64,000 nucleotides of DNA, taken from Aquanectria penicillioides. Taxonomy: Eukaryota; Ascomycota; Sordariomycetes; Hypocreales; Nectriaceae. The notes under the pieces are model-generated. The model was not told where the DNA came from. It did not search any database and saw only the letters and a list, made by a program, of their open reading frames with translations. Below, piece by piece: positions 11,714 to 23,398 of the stretch. Location: assembly GCA_003415625.1 (NCBI GenBank), contig PYIU01000003.1, positions 1,426,001-1,490,000 of the forward strand, read 5' to 3'. A program made the position numbers and the translations under genes. The number at the start of each line of letters is the position of its first letter. The stretch's first letter is position 1.

Positions 11714-13294
11714 GGTAGTGGATTTTTTCGATGTGCTTCTTGTGTTTCGTGTCGAAGCCATGCAAGTTCGTGCAGGCAGAAGAAGGATGGGACGGAAGGG
11801 TCGAGGCTGACGGGGTGGGAGGTGATGACGGATTGTCAGGTGTGTTGGCGTCGCCAGGAAAATTATTTGGTGTCGCGCCTTGGAGTCTCCTTTCCACTCA
11901 CACCGTGCCCTTTTTACCTGGTGCCACTTCTTTTTTTTTTTTTTCTTTCCGATCTTCGATGGTCCCTTGTCCTTGGCGGCTTGCGTCCGTCCTGGTAGTA
12001 GTGGCAAGGAGTATAATGGCGAAAGAAAAAAAGATTCAAAAGTTTCTCAGTGTGCTGACGGCGGGCCGTTTAAGGCAGAATCTCACGGGGCCCCAGCTGA
12101 CGGTGGAAAGGGCAAATGCTTGGTCCGTCCTGCAATACGATTTCAGCCCCTTTACTCGTTGGCTTTTCTGGACTTTGATGAAGGTCGTTCCAGCGAAAAT
12201 TGGCTGGTGGGGGACTGAGAGTGGAGGGAACGGGAGGACAGGGGGGGGGGGACAGCAGGGGAAAAAGCGGGTGGAAGCAGAGGACGAGTGATTGGCTACA
12301 GCAGGAGCCGGCTTGGCCTCTTGGGTTGCCGTTGCGATGGTGGCGCTATCGTGGATAGAGAGAGAAGAGCGTCAGGAAGAGGGGAAGGAGGGGAGAGCGG
12401 CGGTGATGGTGATGATGAAAAGGAAGAGGGGAAGAATGCGGATGAAGAGACAGGCGAGGCCCAAAGGAAGGCGGAAAGGGGAACGGAAAGAAGGAAGGAA
12501 GGCAAGGCAAGGCAAGGCAAAGTACCTACTGCTACGGAGTATATTACTGTTAATTGCCAGGTACTCTCTGTAGAAGGATCAAGATAGGTTAAGATAGGTT
12601 GGTGCAGAGTGCTGTGCTTCCGACGTCACAGCGCGTTTTGTGTGGGTTTGTGTGTGCCCGTGGGAGAAACTGCAGCGGATGGGCCGGGGTGGTGCGACGC
12701 AGGGCGGGAAAAAAAAAAGGATTGAGTTTACCACTGCAGGCGCTGCAGTCTATGACAAGAATACAGAGGAGAAACCCGAAGCAAAATTCTGCAGTGAAGA
12801 GGGAAAAAAAGACCACCGAAGCAACGACTCCCGAGCGTCATGTCGGTTTTCCTTTCATCGGAGTCGGGCTCCGCGGGCGGGGTGGCCGCTGGCGAGGTCA
12901 TCGTCGGTTGTTAAGATGACCCCGAAGGACCAGACATATCGTTAGTCGCAGTATTGTCAATTTGTTAGTGGCCCCTACCCTCCCCCTTTCCACTGCTGCG
13001 AAATTTTGGAGATTGGTCTAGGCACCTCAGAGAGGGCCCCGCTCAGGGTCCAATAACACAGAGGTGATGATGGCCTGTGGGTGCGCCTAGGTTGCATCTG
13101 AGTAGCTGCTTGAGTGCGCTTTGAGGGCCTCGGTAATGCTCCTCATGTACTCCGTACGCGGGTTCGCATTCTCACCCCCACTGCAAGCTAGACGTCAGCC
13201 ATCAGGCTGGTGGTGCTGGCTAGGTAGCGGACACGCTGGTGCTGGCAGGCTTTTAGGGGAGAAAGTCACCCAAAGCCGCGTGTCAGCACATTGC

Positions 13295-13295
<1 letters not shown>

Positions 13296-13323
<28 letters not shown>
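13296..13323. repeat. Homopolymer A28
   Basis: This is an uninterrupted 28-base adenine run in the lag1-palH gap. There is no flanking target-site duplication or retroposon body that I can recognise, so it is recorded as a simple repeat. Confidence 0.9.
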
Positions 13324-13325
<2 letters not shown>

Positions 13326-13742
13326 CTTATTGTCGGTGTCTACCACGTCGTCTCGCTGTCTCTCTCCGGCAGAGTGCATGTGGACCTGATCCTGTTCACG
13401 CCCGCATCGCTACCAAAAAATGCTACCTTGGCTTAGATGAACACGGGACAGACAAAATTGCGTAGGTAGCTAAAATGCACTGCTATTGCTTTTGTCTAAG
13501 TGCTGACAAACTCGAGATGACTAGTCTGTACATGTACTTACTATACGGTAACTGCGCGCCAAAATCCACCACTACCAGACACTTGATTTGAGAAGGAATC
13601 GACTTCGAGCCCCGTCCGGGCTCCGCGGATAGACGACATTCATCTCCCGTTGTCTAACCTGCCCCCCCCGGTTCCCATAACTACTACCTAGCAGTATTCG
13701 CATGTGAAGCAGAGCAAGCGAACAACTCACCACATGCTACGC

Positions 13743-13797
13743 TTTTATTTTATTTTATTTTATTTTATTTTATTTTATTTTATTTTATTTTATTTTT
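13743..13797. repeat. (TTTTA)n pentanucleotide microsatellite
   Basis: About ten to eleven tandem TTTTA units run without interruption and end in a T-rich tail. The array is non-coding and lies about 1.1 kb downstream of the palH stop codon. Confidence 0.92.
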
Positions 13798-14862
13798 TTC
13801 CATGTTCTGTTTCTGATCCATCTCTTCTTTGCATTACATCTGTCTTTAGCCTGGTCTAGCCTTGGCAAACCTGGCACAAGACCACATCACCATCGACCCA
13901 TGCATGTCCTATCCCATCCCCTTCACCCGGCATTGCCGGCTTCTCTCTTTTTGGTCCTTTAGACTACACGATTGGTTCGAGTCCTCTTCGCCGTTCTAGC
14001 TGGCCCTCCATTAGCCTTGTCTGCGCTTGTCTCGCTGCCTCGTGATATATCTTCACCACACCCACCACCAGCATCCAGCGGAAGGAGAGAGGGAGGGTAT
14101 AATCGACATGTAGTCCGTACACTTTGACGACACCCGTTAGACATACACGGTGGACCATGTCCGTGTGGAGATGGTGGCCGATAAAATTACACGATGGACT
14201 TGATCATGGGTGAGAAACGGCCAAGTAAACGTGCACCCTGTGAATTGATGGTTCGATCTCACCACTTATCACATCACATAGCTTGTCTGTGCCCCAGACA
14301 ACCAGCATTTTGAACCACGATCCATTTGTGTGACAAGCAGACACTGCAATCAATCACCATGCATTATTCCCAATCCAGGAATCAACCCTGCCGGCGATCC
14401 GAGTCCAAGCACATTTAGAGGTCAAATGATTTGCAAGCCATGTATATTTCAGTGGGCTTCCTCACGAATCCATTTCGTGGACCGCACCTGTCTCATATTC
14501 CTAAACGCCAATAGCGATTCCGTAATCCATTGCGTGAAAGGCTATGTCCCCGGAGCTCAGCTTATCAAGGGTTTGAAGGGACACCCTAAGCGATTCACTT
14601 CCGAAAACCGGCCTTCCGACCCCCTTGATAATATACAAATCACACTGAACTAGGAGAAAAAACCAACGCCAAAATGTCCTTGTTATTCCATATGCCTGCC
14701 CTCCTCTGGGTGGCATGTTCTCACGCCTGGGTATCTTTCGGTCACAATCCCTGACAAGCCCACCCGCTTATGGAGGCATTTATGCGTTTTCGCCTCTTCT
14801 ATACCAAACCAGGAATCAACGCCTCGCTAGATGCAAAAATAAACGGCACAATAATCTCCCGC

Positions 14863-17130
14863 TCAGGGTGCCCGGGGGAGATCCGAGGTTTCCGAATCAT
14901 TTCGTCGGTGATGTACCGATGATGCGTCGGATATTGACCCATCATCATCCGTATAGTACTGGTCCTCGTAGATCATCCGCGACTGTACACCTCTCCACAG
15001 CGGTGGATAGTTCGGCGGGATCGCCGGCTCACCCTGTTGACTAGGCGAGCTTCCACTCCTATCCGTTTGTACCATTTCTCCAAATGCATCTCTCGATGTG
15101 CTGCTTTGGTTGTTTGCCAAGGCGTCCTCTCTTAGCAAAGAGCGCTCTGACGTGATTAATTCCTCCTCCTCTAGAACCTGCTGCAATGCAGCTCCGCGTC
15201 GGGGAGGGGCGGGAATAACTGTCACAGGGAGATTCTCAGTATTGGGTGTCGTCCGCATGCGTTCACGGATTTTGTCAGCCTGATTGGCGGCGAAATCCTC
15301 TAGACGGCCCCGCAAATCCCATCTGTTCGTGGATCGTGATTCAGATATTGGTTGTGTGGCTGAGGACGGTTCGTTCGTTGTGTCCTCACTTGAGCGCCGT
15401 AGTGGGTTGGACAATGTGAGGTTTCGCCATCCAGAAGGGCTGTGTGTTGTGCTGTTGGCTTCCAAATCGATCGATCGTCCATTTGCTGGCACAACCATAT
15501 GGCCGTTCTGTACGGAGGCGGGGGCTTGAGTCAGAGGCGACCCATCATCATTTGGCGGGTGGCTCTGTGGGCTGCTGCTTTGTCGTGTTAGATCCACCAT
15601 GCTTTGCTGTGGCATGGGATCAGGTGTCTGAGTTGTGGTTTCTGAGGGCGCCTGATATCGTACAGCATACACAGTACTGGCCGCGCTGGCAGTATCTGTT
15701 CGGCTGATGGGCGTGACCGCTGGCGCTGGGCGTTGTGGCCAAATTTGTGGCCGGAGGATGTTGCTCATGCCGCGTTGTGAGGGTTGCTCGTTGGCCGTGT
15801 CGGGGAGAGGATCGTGCCTCTGCGAACGATATCGGTTGGTGAGGGCAGACACATTGGGCCATCCGTTGGTTGCGGATGACGATGCTGGTTGTCGATCGCC
15901 GTTGCTGCTACTGCCATCAGGGTCTCCTCCTTTCCGATGTTTTCGATGGCGAAGCCAAGGGAATTCAGAAGCATCTACTTCCAGTATATCATCTCCATCG
16001 AATACTTCTCGTCCTAGGATTCCATCCTTCTTTTCCTCACGCTCCAGAGCCTCTATTCTCTCAACCCATTCCCAAACCACAACACTTGCTGCTGCTGCGC
16101 CGACCCATCGTACGTAATCACCCCATCCAGTAAAGTCCGGCTTTGAGATGTCCAGAATAAAGAAGACGATGGGGATCAGGATGGATATGATGGAGATGAC
16201 AGCCACTAGGCAGATATTTTTCATAAAAGGATGATAGAAGGCATATTTCTTCTTCATCAATGCGTAATAAAGGACCCAGGCGGCGTATAACAGCCCCAGG
16301 GATAATTGGAACAGGTAACTGAGAGCCGGAACTGGGTGGACAAAGTTCTTTGGTCGAACTGTCGAGTTAATTCCGTTTTCTGTGTACTGGAAGCTGTTGA
16401 GAGCGCTGAAGATGACGTCTAGGATGATCAAGGCAAAGGCAACCCATTTGATAATGATCTTCTCTCGTTGGCGCGGGAAGAGTCGTATCAAGGTTTGCGC
16501 CTGGGCGAGCCACAAGAACGTATCCGAAACTAGGCGTATGACCTTGAGCTCGGTGCTTCCCATAATTTCGTCCAGCATTTCTTTTGCGTTTTGAATCCCC
16601 CATGTGTACTGCGTTTGCGCAACTTTAAAAGTATCCACGCTGGCAACAGTGAGCGACATAGCTACAGTCAAAGCGGCCACTTTTTGCAACCATGGTCGTC
16701 CTCCAATGCTGACGCTGGTACCTGAGCTGTGGGTGAAGCCTCCTCTTCGTCCAAGGTAGACAATTCCGCCATCGAGGAAGGAGCGGGGTGTTACGAAGAG
16801 CATGATGACAAGCATATAGGCCGTGACGGTGGTCGCGGCGAGGGCATAGCATATCGGGAACGTCGAGGCGTAGAAGGGATCGCGAAAGTCGGAGAACTTG
16901 ACGTTGCTTTCAGCAGAGCCGTGCTGAGTAAGACTACTGTCGGCGACGACAGTAACCGTTGTGTCATCCCTAGGAAGAACGCGATTTTCGCATGGCACCT
17001 GGTAGACGATGGGGTCGACGATGGGGACCTGATCGCCCCTAGGCCCTATTGTCATAACACCAGGGGCGGGAAACAAAGTCGTCGTGCACAGCGCCGGAGG
17101 CGCCGTGATGGTCGCTGTGACCAAGTCCAT
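14863..17130 (-). CDS. palH: Ambient-pH sensor PalH/Rim21
   Basis: A single uninterrupted frame encodes 755 aa. An extracellular N-terminus of about 90 residues precedes seven hydrophobic segments (roughly residues 90-400), starting with FPICYALAATTVTAYMLVIM and ending with VRWVGAAAASVVVWEWVERI. The family hallmark around SVDTFKVAQTQYTWG and SDTFLWLAQAQTLIRLFPR is clear. The long cytoplasmic tail (about residues 400-755) is Ser/Pro/Gln-rich and disordered. PalH is the plasma-membrane sensor that, at alkaline pH, recruits the arrestin-like PalF and ESCRT factors so that PalB can process the transcription factor PacC. The start is the first ATG of the frame. Length matches the usual 700-800 aa. 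Confidence 0.93.
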   Translation of the reverse strand: MDLVTATITAPPALCTTTLFPAPGVMTIGPRGDQVPIVDPIVYQVPCENRVLPRDDTTVTVVADSSLTQHGSAESNVKFSDFRDPFYASTFPICYALAATTVTAYMLVIMLFVTPRSFLDGGIVYLGRRGGFTHSSGTSVSIGGRPWLQKVAALTVAMSLTVASVDTFKVAQTQYTWGIQNAKEMLDEIMGSTELKVIRLVSDTFLWLAQAQTLIRLFPRQREKIIIKWVAFALIILDVIFSALNSFQYTENGINSTVRPKNFVHPVPALSYLFQLSLGLLYAAWVLYYALMKKKYAFYHPFMKNICLVAVISIISILIPIVFFILDISKPDFTGWGDYVRWVGAAAASVVVWEWVERIEALEREEKKDGILGREVFDGDDILEVDASEFPWLRHRKHRKGGDPDGSSSNGDRQPASSSATNGWPNVSALTNRYRSQRHDPLPDTANEQPSQRGMSNILRPQIWPQRPAPAVTPISRTDTASAASTVYAVRYQAPSETTTQTPDPMPQQSMVDLTRQSSSPQSHPPNDDGSPLTQAPASVQNGHMVVPANGRSIDLEANSTTHSPSGWRNLTLSNPLRRSSEDTTNEPSSATQPISESRSTNRWDLRGRLEDFAANQADKIRERMRTTPNTENLPVTVIPAPPRRGAALQQVLEEEELITSERSLLREDALANNQSSTSRDAFGEMVQTDRSGSSPSQQGEPAIPPNYPPLWRGVQSRMIYEDQYYTDDDGSISDASSVHHRRNDSETSDLPRAP

Positions 17131-19922
17131 GATTGCGGCTGGCCTGGTGTCAATGTTTCACGCAGCGAAACGGCCAGCCGCGAGCGACGGGATCTACAAG
17201 TCGGGGATTTTTACCCGACTAGATAGTCGCCATGGGAGAGTCGGGTAGACGTGATCAGATGTTTAGGCGGCTTGGACCAAGACTCAAGTCGGGATTGAAA
17301 GACTCGACTCGACTCGACTCGACTTGACTCGGCTGGGCTCGATTGTACTCGATTTGTCGCGATGTTTCGTTGGCGTTACAAATCTCCTTCGGGAGGCTCG
17401 GGCGGGTCGGGGGGTTCGTGACGAATTCGACGTGAGGCTGAGGATGGGCTGAGCAACTGCGATGCAATCAAGTCCTTCAAACGAAGGACAGTGCCGGCAA
17501 GGGTCGCGGGTCGCCGATGGTACAGTTCAAAAGGTAGACGACAGTCGCGGGTCGGAGACGAATCTAGAGCCGGGGCGATGGTACAGATTCGTGGAACGTG
17601 CCGCGACCAGGAACCCAGAGGCACAAAGTCTAGGACCAGAATAAGGCCAAAGTAGACCAGACTTGACTCGAATGGCGCAGGCGCGAGTGGGGGGGGTAGG
17701 TTAATGATGGCAGGCTGGGCGCCGAGAAATCTTGGCCCTTTTCCGGTTGGACGTGCGTGTGTCGCGCGGTGGGTGCGTGGCTATGTCGAAAGGAGTGGGC
17801 TGGGCGAAAATCAACGAGGGCCGGCGATGGAGATGACGAAGATGAAGGCGATGAGGGGAGTTTGCACCGCCTTGAGGATGAATGCGCGGTAGTAGAGCTA
17901 GATCGAGGTTGTGGAAATAACTCGGGATGAGGTGGCCTAGAAGCGGGTGATTTTGGACGAGGTTTAAACCAGTCCCTGCTGGGTCAGTCGACGTTGGAGA
18001 AGTCAGGTTACCTCGTTCCTTCTCTCAGTGTGGTTGGTAGTGTAGTGGTGGGTGGTGAGAAGGAGGGTCCGAGGCGCGCACTGTGCGCTCCCACCGGACA
18101 CGGTACGAATAGGGTCGACCAGGGGGATGCGCCACGCCTCGTGGAACCGTAGGCCGGACTGTTCGGGTGGCCCAGCTAGTATTTCATTACCAACTGGATC
18201 GCGCAATGGCCAAGCAGAGTCCTCAATAGCCGACGCGCTTCCTCCTAGTTCGCGATCGTGGCGCTCTGGCCGTGCGGACAGTGTGAGGATGCGGGCCTGG
18301 GGCGGCGACGATGCAAAAGGCAACAAGCTTCCGGCCCGCCAACGTTCTCACAGCACCTCGCCAACGCGGGATACCGAAACGCAAAATACGTCGACTGAAA
18401 CCCTGTGCGGAAGGGGCTGCGAAAGCCATCGAGGAGAACCACGAACATGGCTGGACACTGTGTAGCCAGCCATGTCATGCATGTCCATGAATTAAGCAAT
18501 CTCGAGTCAAGCATTGTTCCCCAGCCGTGCCCGGGGACCCGTCTCGATGGTGTCTGTGCCAGACTGCCAGCCCAGGACCGCGGCTCTCCCTTGTCAGGCA
18601 TTCCTTCGTGTCCTTTTCTTCAACCCCCCCTCCCCCTTCCTTTTCCTTTTCATCTCCTCCCTTCCCCTCCTCCTCTCTGGCATGTACCGTCTGACCTGAT
18701 TTTTCATCTCTCATCTGATCTTCCTGAATAGGAAAGGAATTGAATTGGTTCATGGGTGAGACGCTGTGAACAAGGACTTAGCCAGCAGTCATACCTAGGT
18801 ACCTGCCTATGCAAGCATTCAGGCACTGTCAACACCCAAGGTTGCGATACGCAGCAAGCCACGCCCCACGTCGCTAAACCACTCGCACTGTGCTCCATGG
18901 GGTCACCACAGTGCCGGACTCCCAACCCTGACAGCTGGAAAGGTGGTTCTGTCTAACTTTAATGCACGACGCTTCTCGGGCGGGCCGATGATCTGCATCT
19001 CCTCTCCTGGCCTTGGGGAATGTCACCACCGAACACTTCTCCTTGATGACTGGCCCGCGCACAGTGTGGCATACGTTTGGGAGTGGCGGCTGTCATTCAT
19101 CTGCGCACCTTCCTACTTGGTGCAGTAAATGACAGATCGTTGCGCTGCACCACAGGGATGAGTGTGCGAGGGGGAAGGGGGAAATGGGGGAGGGGGGAGA
19201 TTGGATCCAACCCTATTTACTGCGCAGCTTGGCGATGATGAGAAATGCTTACCGACAGCTCCGTCTCACTCAGCAAAGCCTCGCTACAAGCCCTACCATC
19301 GCGTTCAGCTACGCTACAGAGCTTCTACAGAGCTCTTTCTTTTAGCCCAAATTACCTATGTTCCAGAGCCTCACACCCCGCGACATTCGAGACTTCTTCC
19401 ACGTCGCCATCTGAATGGCAAGCTTTCCCAGTGCCAAGCCTGCACAAGGGAGGTGCGGCCTTGGCAAAGCTTGTGTTTCTCTTGGCCTCTGCAGTGACGA
19501 CGCTCTCCAGACTTGGCTCTGCTTTGTCCCAGCCCTCTCGGCTTTCGTGCCGTAATACGTAAATACGCAAAGCGTTCCTCGTATCACTCGGAAAATAATG
19601 CACATTAATCATCCCCCCCCCCCCGTTGCAAGGGGGCTTAAAAGCATTGATCCTCAAATATGACAAGAACATCGCGCGCGAGTCTGGAAAACCCCTGGGT
19701 ATTTGGTATCAACTCATGCGATTCGTGCAACCAGCCATCTTGTCCTCGCGCCAGATCAGAATCCACCAACGCCATATCAAGTCATATGCATCGCGTGCGA
19801 AAAAACAAAAACAAAAACAAAAACCAAGGAAGAAAAAAAAGAAGCCAATCGCTTGCCCTTTTTGCTTTTTCTGGTGCCCCTCAACCCATCAATTTCATCC
19901 TCTCAACTGTGCTTTCCGCCTC
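17131..19922. other. Intergenic region upstream of palH and downstream of edc3
   Basis: No gene is supported in this 2.8 kb. The palH promoter is on the left and carries a GACTC pentamer array. Short open frames on both strands have no domain and overlap in several frames. Further right are an ACCTAGGT palindrome at 18793-18800, a C-run near 19613-19624 and an AAAAAC-type A-rich repeat at about 19800-19826. The edc3 3' UTR should lie near 19.6-19.9 kb. Confidence 0.55.
17301..17330. repeat. GACTC pentanucleotide array upstream of palH
   Basis: Four perfect GACTC units (17301-17320) are followed by GACTT and GACTC. More scattered GACTC copies lie just to the left, near 17280. The array lies about 170-200 bases upstream of the palH ATG, so it may fall in the promoter or 5' UTR. 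In palH sense it reads GAGTC. Confidence 0.85.
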
Positions 19923-22191
19923 TCATTCATCGTCTGATGTTTCTTGACCGTTCTTATATCGCATCTCTAGCACCCACTTGTCATCAAAATCGATGCCCCT
20001 CCGGATTTTCGTGCCAGCTTTTCTCCAGACGGCGCTGCCCAAACCAATATCTGCAATGAAAAGCCTCCACTCGTCGTCGTGAGCGGTGTGGTTCAGTGCC
20101 TCCGGATCATCGTCGCTGGGGGGCGTCACCGCCTCCAGCAGCCCACGCTTAGGAGCCCCCATGGCAACCACGTACCGAGGCTTGACGAACAGGCGGCCAC
20201 CGTCGATGACGGCGACCTTGCCTGATGTAGGATCAATGCCTGTTGGTACATCGACCGCCAAAACAAATGCTTCGTTGCGGTTCGCCCATTCCATCAGCTC
20301 ATAGGCGGTGGCCTGGTCCCCAGTCCGCAGCTCCTCAAAGGAAATAGTCAACCCGAGCAATGCATCAATGATGAGAGAGGTTGACACTGGGGAGCCAGAT
20401 GCCGAATTTTTCCGCAAATGCTCAAAGAGTTCTGTTTTGCTAAGAATCTTGCCACCAAAGTTTCGATAAAGCTGGATCTGCTGCCGGAGATCCTCGAGCA
20501 AGTCACGCTCTCGCTCGATTCCCACGAGACACATCAGCACATTGATGTTCTTGTTCCGCAGATGCCGTCCCGCAGCAATGGCCCTGATACCGGACTTGTT
20601 GTTGCCCGCCAAGATGACGACCGCTGGGTTGGTGAGAGTCGCACTCGCCGAGGGATTAGCACCGGCGAGCCCGAACCGGATTTTGATCGCCGGATCCGAC
20701 AATGCAGTGAGGGCGACCTCGGCAATGCCTCGTCCTGCATTCTCTGCCATCAGCTCCTCTGTCAACCCAACCTCGTTGGCCGCGATGTTCTCAAGGTTCA
20801 GCATCTGCAGGGCAGACACTGTCTCGAGTCGTCGGTTCGACGGTACAAGGTACAGACCGGGTGGGTGTCCTTGCTGCTTTCGGCTGTCAGTACTGCGGGA
20901 CTCCGGCCTGGAAATAGACCAGCGAGATGGGTGACTTGAACGTACGCCAGAGTTGACTCGGCTAAGCGGCAAACCTCCAGGGACGGCAACGGCACTGGCC
21001 TTGCGTGACTGGGATCGCCGTGATAGTCCTGACTTGCTCTCAGCTCTTCGGTTGCTTTGGCTACTACGCAGATCTCGTCCAGTCAACCTGTCTGCCTCAT
21101 TTACCGCATCATCGGCCTCGCTATTCCAAAAGTCCGCGTTCTTGCCAAGCGTCGATGGCATATCCAAGACATTTTCGGTGTAGTGGAGGTTCTTTCCCCC
21201 AGCTGTTCCAGGCTTAGGCCGGCGATTGTGTGACACTAACCGGCTAGCATCGTCGACTTGGTCTTCCTTCCTCATCTGATCAAAGATGGTGCGCTTATCG
21301 AATTTGGCCAAGTTATTCTCAAAATCAAAGTCACCCATCTCCTCTGTTACATCCTCAGATGCCCACCCGTTGTCGGCACCTCCCTTTCGGCCTTTACCAT
21401 TGCGCTTTAGGTAGTTGAATGGCTGAAATGACGCAGTGCTCTGTAGAATAGGCGTCTGCCTCCATCCCTTACCACGGCCACCCTGGGCGGCCGGGGAGCC
21501 ATCAATAGGTTGTCCATCATCCTCGAAGCGCTGGGGTTTTCCTTGCTTAGACTGTCGAGGACGCCGTTTTTTCTTCTGAGAAGGGGTTTCTTGGACTGCG
21601 GGGGCCTTGTCGTTATCAACATCAACTGCTGGGCTTTGGATTCCGAGGTTGGCCATTGGACTCCATATTTCGTAGTCGGGGGTCGCCTTGACAGGAGTTC
21701 CAGCAGAATGAGCCGAAGAGACTGGCCCAGGGATGGTGGCTTGCATTTCAGCCATCCCGCTGTCAATGGAGATGGCCTTGGCGTCGGATGCGGAGGCCGT
21801 ACCGGAGGCAGGGCGTCGTCCCAGGCTGAGGATTGCCGGGTCGACAAAAGCAGGCTGGGGAGGCGGTTGAGAGTGGATGGGAGCCGCAACGGGTTCAACG
21901 GGAGGTGGAGCGTATGTAGCGGGCGCGTCGTCAGTCTTGATCTCGGAGAGATCCGCGATGTTACTGGCATAGATCTTCATCTGGGGATGCCACTCCTTGG
22001 TTCCGGCAACGAAGACTAGACACGCAAAATGTTAGCAAAGCTGCAAGTGCCGAGTAGATCTGGGTTTGCCCACCATTGGTCAAGGTCAGGCAGCTACCGG
22101 CCTCGACGTCCCTGACGGTGCCCGTGAGCTGGTATGCCGAAGGCTCCCTCAACACTACCCGCATGTGCAGGCCAATAAATTGGTTCGCCAT
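19923..22191 (-). CDS. edc3: Enhancer of mRNA decapping Edc3
   Basis: Two exons are predicted: 22191-22074 and 22015-19923 (736 aa). The donor is GTGGGC and the acceptor TCTAG; the split codon restores NVFVAGTKEWHPQ. Domains in order are an N-terminal divergent LSm domain (about residues 1-70), a long disordered linker with Lys/Arg-rich patches, an FDF motif (GDFDFENNLAKFDKRTIF, about 265-290), and a C-terminal YjeF_N domain (about 430-700) with the Rossmann-like motif AGNNKSGIRAIA. Edc3 is a cytoplasmic P-body scaffold that binds Dcp2 through its LSm domain and Dhh1 through the FDF motif, and dimerises through YjeF_N. The order LSm-FDF-YjeF_N is diagnostic. The short first exon ending within the LSm domain is unambiguous by frame. 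Confidence 0.93.
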
Positions 22192-23398
22192 GTTGAATGT
22201 GGTATGGTCCGTATACGATGAAGATTCTTGGCGCAGTCGCTCCCCTTTCCCAAAGTGAGAGCCCCGATATCCTGGTAATTACAGCCCCCCAGACGTCATC
22301 AAGACTTGGGGTTTGCGGCCCAACGAGGAACTCACGAACGCGAGGCGTGAAGTGTACGGATGAAGCTGTGTGGCAGCTAGGAGCCCGGAAACAGAGCTCA
22401 GGGGGTAAGGTGGATGCTGGGTTGAACGTAGCGAGCGAGCAAGCGGGTCGACCGAGGACTCTCGTTGAGCTGAGGGTATTGGTAATACCGGGGGCGCAGA
22501 CTCGGGGCTACAAAGGGACCGGAGGCCAACAAAGACCTCGCTGACAAAGCCGTACGGTATCGAGGGTTGAAAATTCGAATGTCGATTGTGCAGGGAGGCA
22601 CTCGGGCTATTGGAGCGGCAGTCTCGGGGAAGCTGGTCGGTCGGTTGAGATGTGTCGTGTGCGCTGGGGTTTGCGAGGTCCAACTTGCCGCACACAAGCT
22701 TGCCCCATACCGGTGGAAGTCTCCCACCACGCCAACCGTTTTCTTATCGATAAGGATGGGATTTTTTTTATATTGCGCCTTTGGCCGTCTGCGGTCGTCT
22801 GACCTCAGCGAGCGAGCGTACAGATCCGAGGCCAAAAACTTTGTTCGGGCCCGTCGCTTTGGGCTTAGTTGAGAAATGGAAAGAAGTACCGAATGTCGGA
22901 TTCCGGAATCTCACGACTTCTCTTTCGACTGCGTGCCGGGTGAATTACCCAAGAATTGCTGTCTGCCAATCACCGGGCTCGATAACCGCATTTTTTATGC
23001 GAGATATTATTGGGAGGGTGACATATGCATGTATGCGAGATGCTGCCAATACAAATTGCATCCGTTACACCAACCGTCCGAGACAGCAACTGTAGCCGCA
23101 ACGAGTTCCAGACAAAGAAAAAAAATATCCACATTCATGGGTACTAGTCGTTGAGTGATTCTAAGAGTGTTGTATGTCATAATCCTTGGGTGCGCCCAAG
23201 CCTGAGAGTATTTAATACCTGCCGATCCCTTGATCGATTCCCGAGTTCCGGCCTCCATTGACAGAGGTAGCTTCAACGCCCAGTCCATTGATTGCCATGC
23301 GACTACCATCAATTCATATAAGTCCCAAAAGCACCTATGTATACACAGTTGAAATCGACTTGAAACATTCAACTCCCCTCGTTTGAAATTATTCATCC
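22192..23398. other. Intergenic region: edc3 promoter and pif1 3' end
   Basis: This 1.2 kb stretch separates two genes transcribed in the same direction. No open frame with a domain is present. It should hold the edc3 promoter and 5' UTR and the pif1 3' UTR. No motif stands out. Confidence 0.6.

Larger units (their letters stand above)
11763..14862. other. Intergenic region between lag1 (5' side) and palH (3' side)
   Basis: No gene is supported here. The lag1 promoter lies on the left, with a T14 run at 11931-11944 about 170 bases upstream of the upper ATG. Further right are GGCAA repeats (about 12501-12520), a direct repeat of AAGATAGGTT (about 12583-12600), an A28 run and a TTTTA array. 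The open frames at 12288-12945 are purine-rich low complexity. The palH 3' UTR occupies the right end. Confidence 0.55.

Noticed and set aside
11162..12007. 281-codon - strand frame over the lag1 start
   Set aside because: Only its MTDSEPFPP to DADINGQ part is real coding sequence (lag1 exon 1); the rest reads through the intron and out of frame across exon 2.
13296..13323. A28 run as the tail of a retroposon
   Set aside because: No retroposon body, target-site duplication or coding remnant was recognised next to it.
13973..13984. B-box-like GGTTCGAGTCC, possible tRNA
   Set aside because: No A box or acceptor stem pairing is found at the right distance upstream or downstream.
17731..17736. 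CTTGGC (reverse of GCCAAG), a possible PacC site near palH
   Set aside because: A single hexamer 600 bases from the start is expected by chance and is not convincing evidence of pH regulation.
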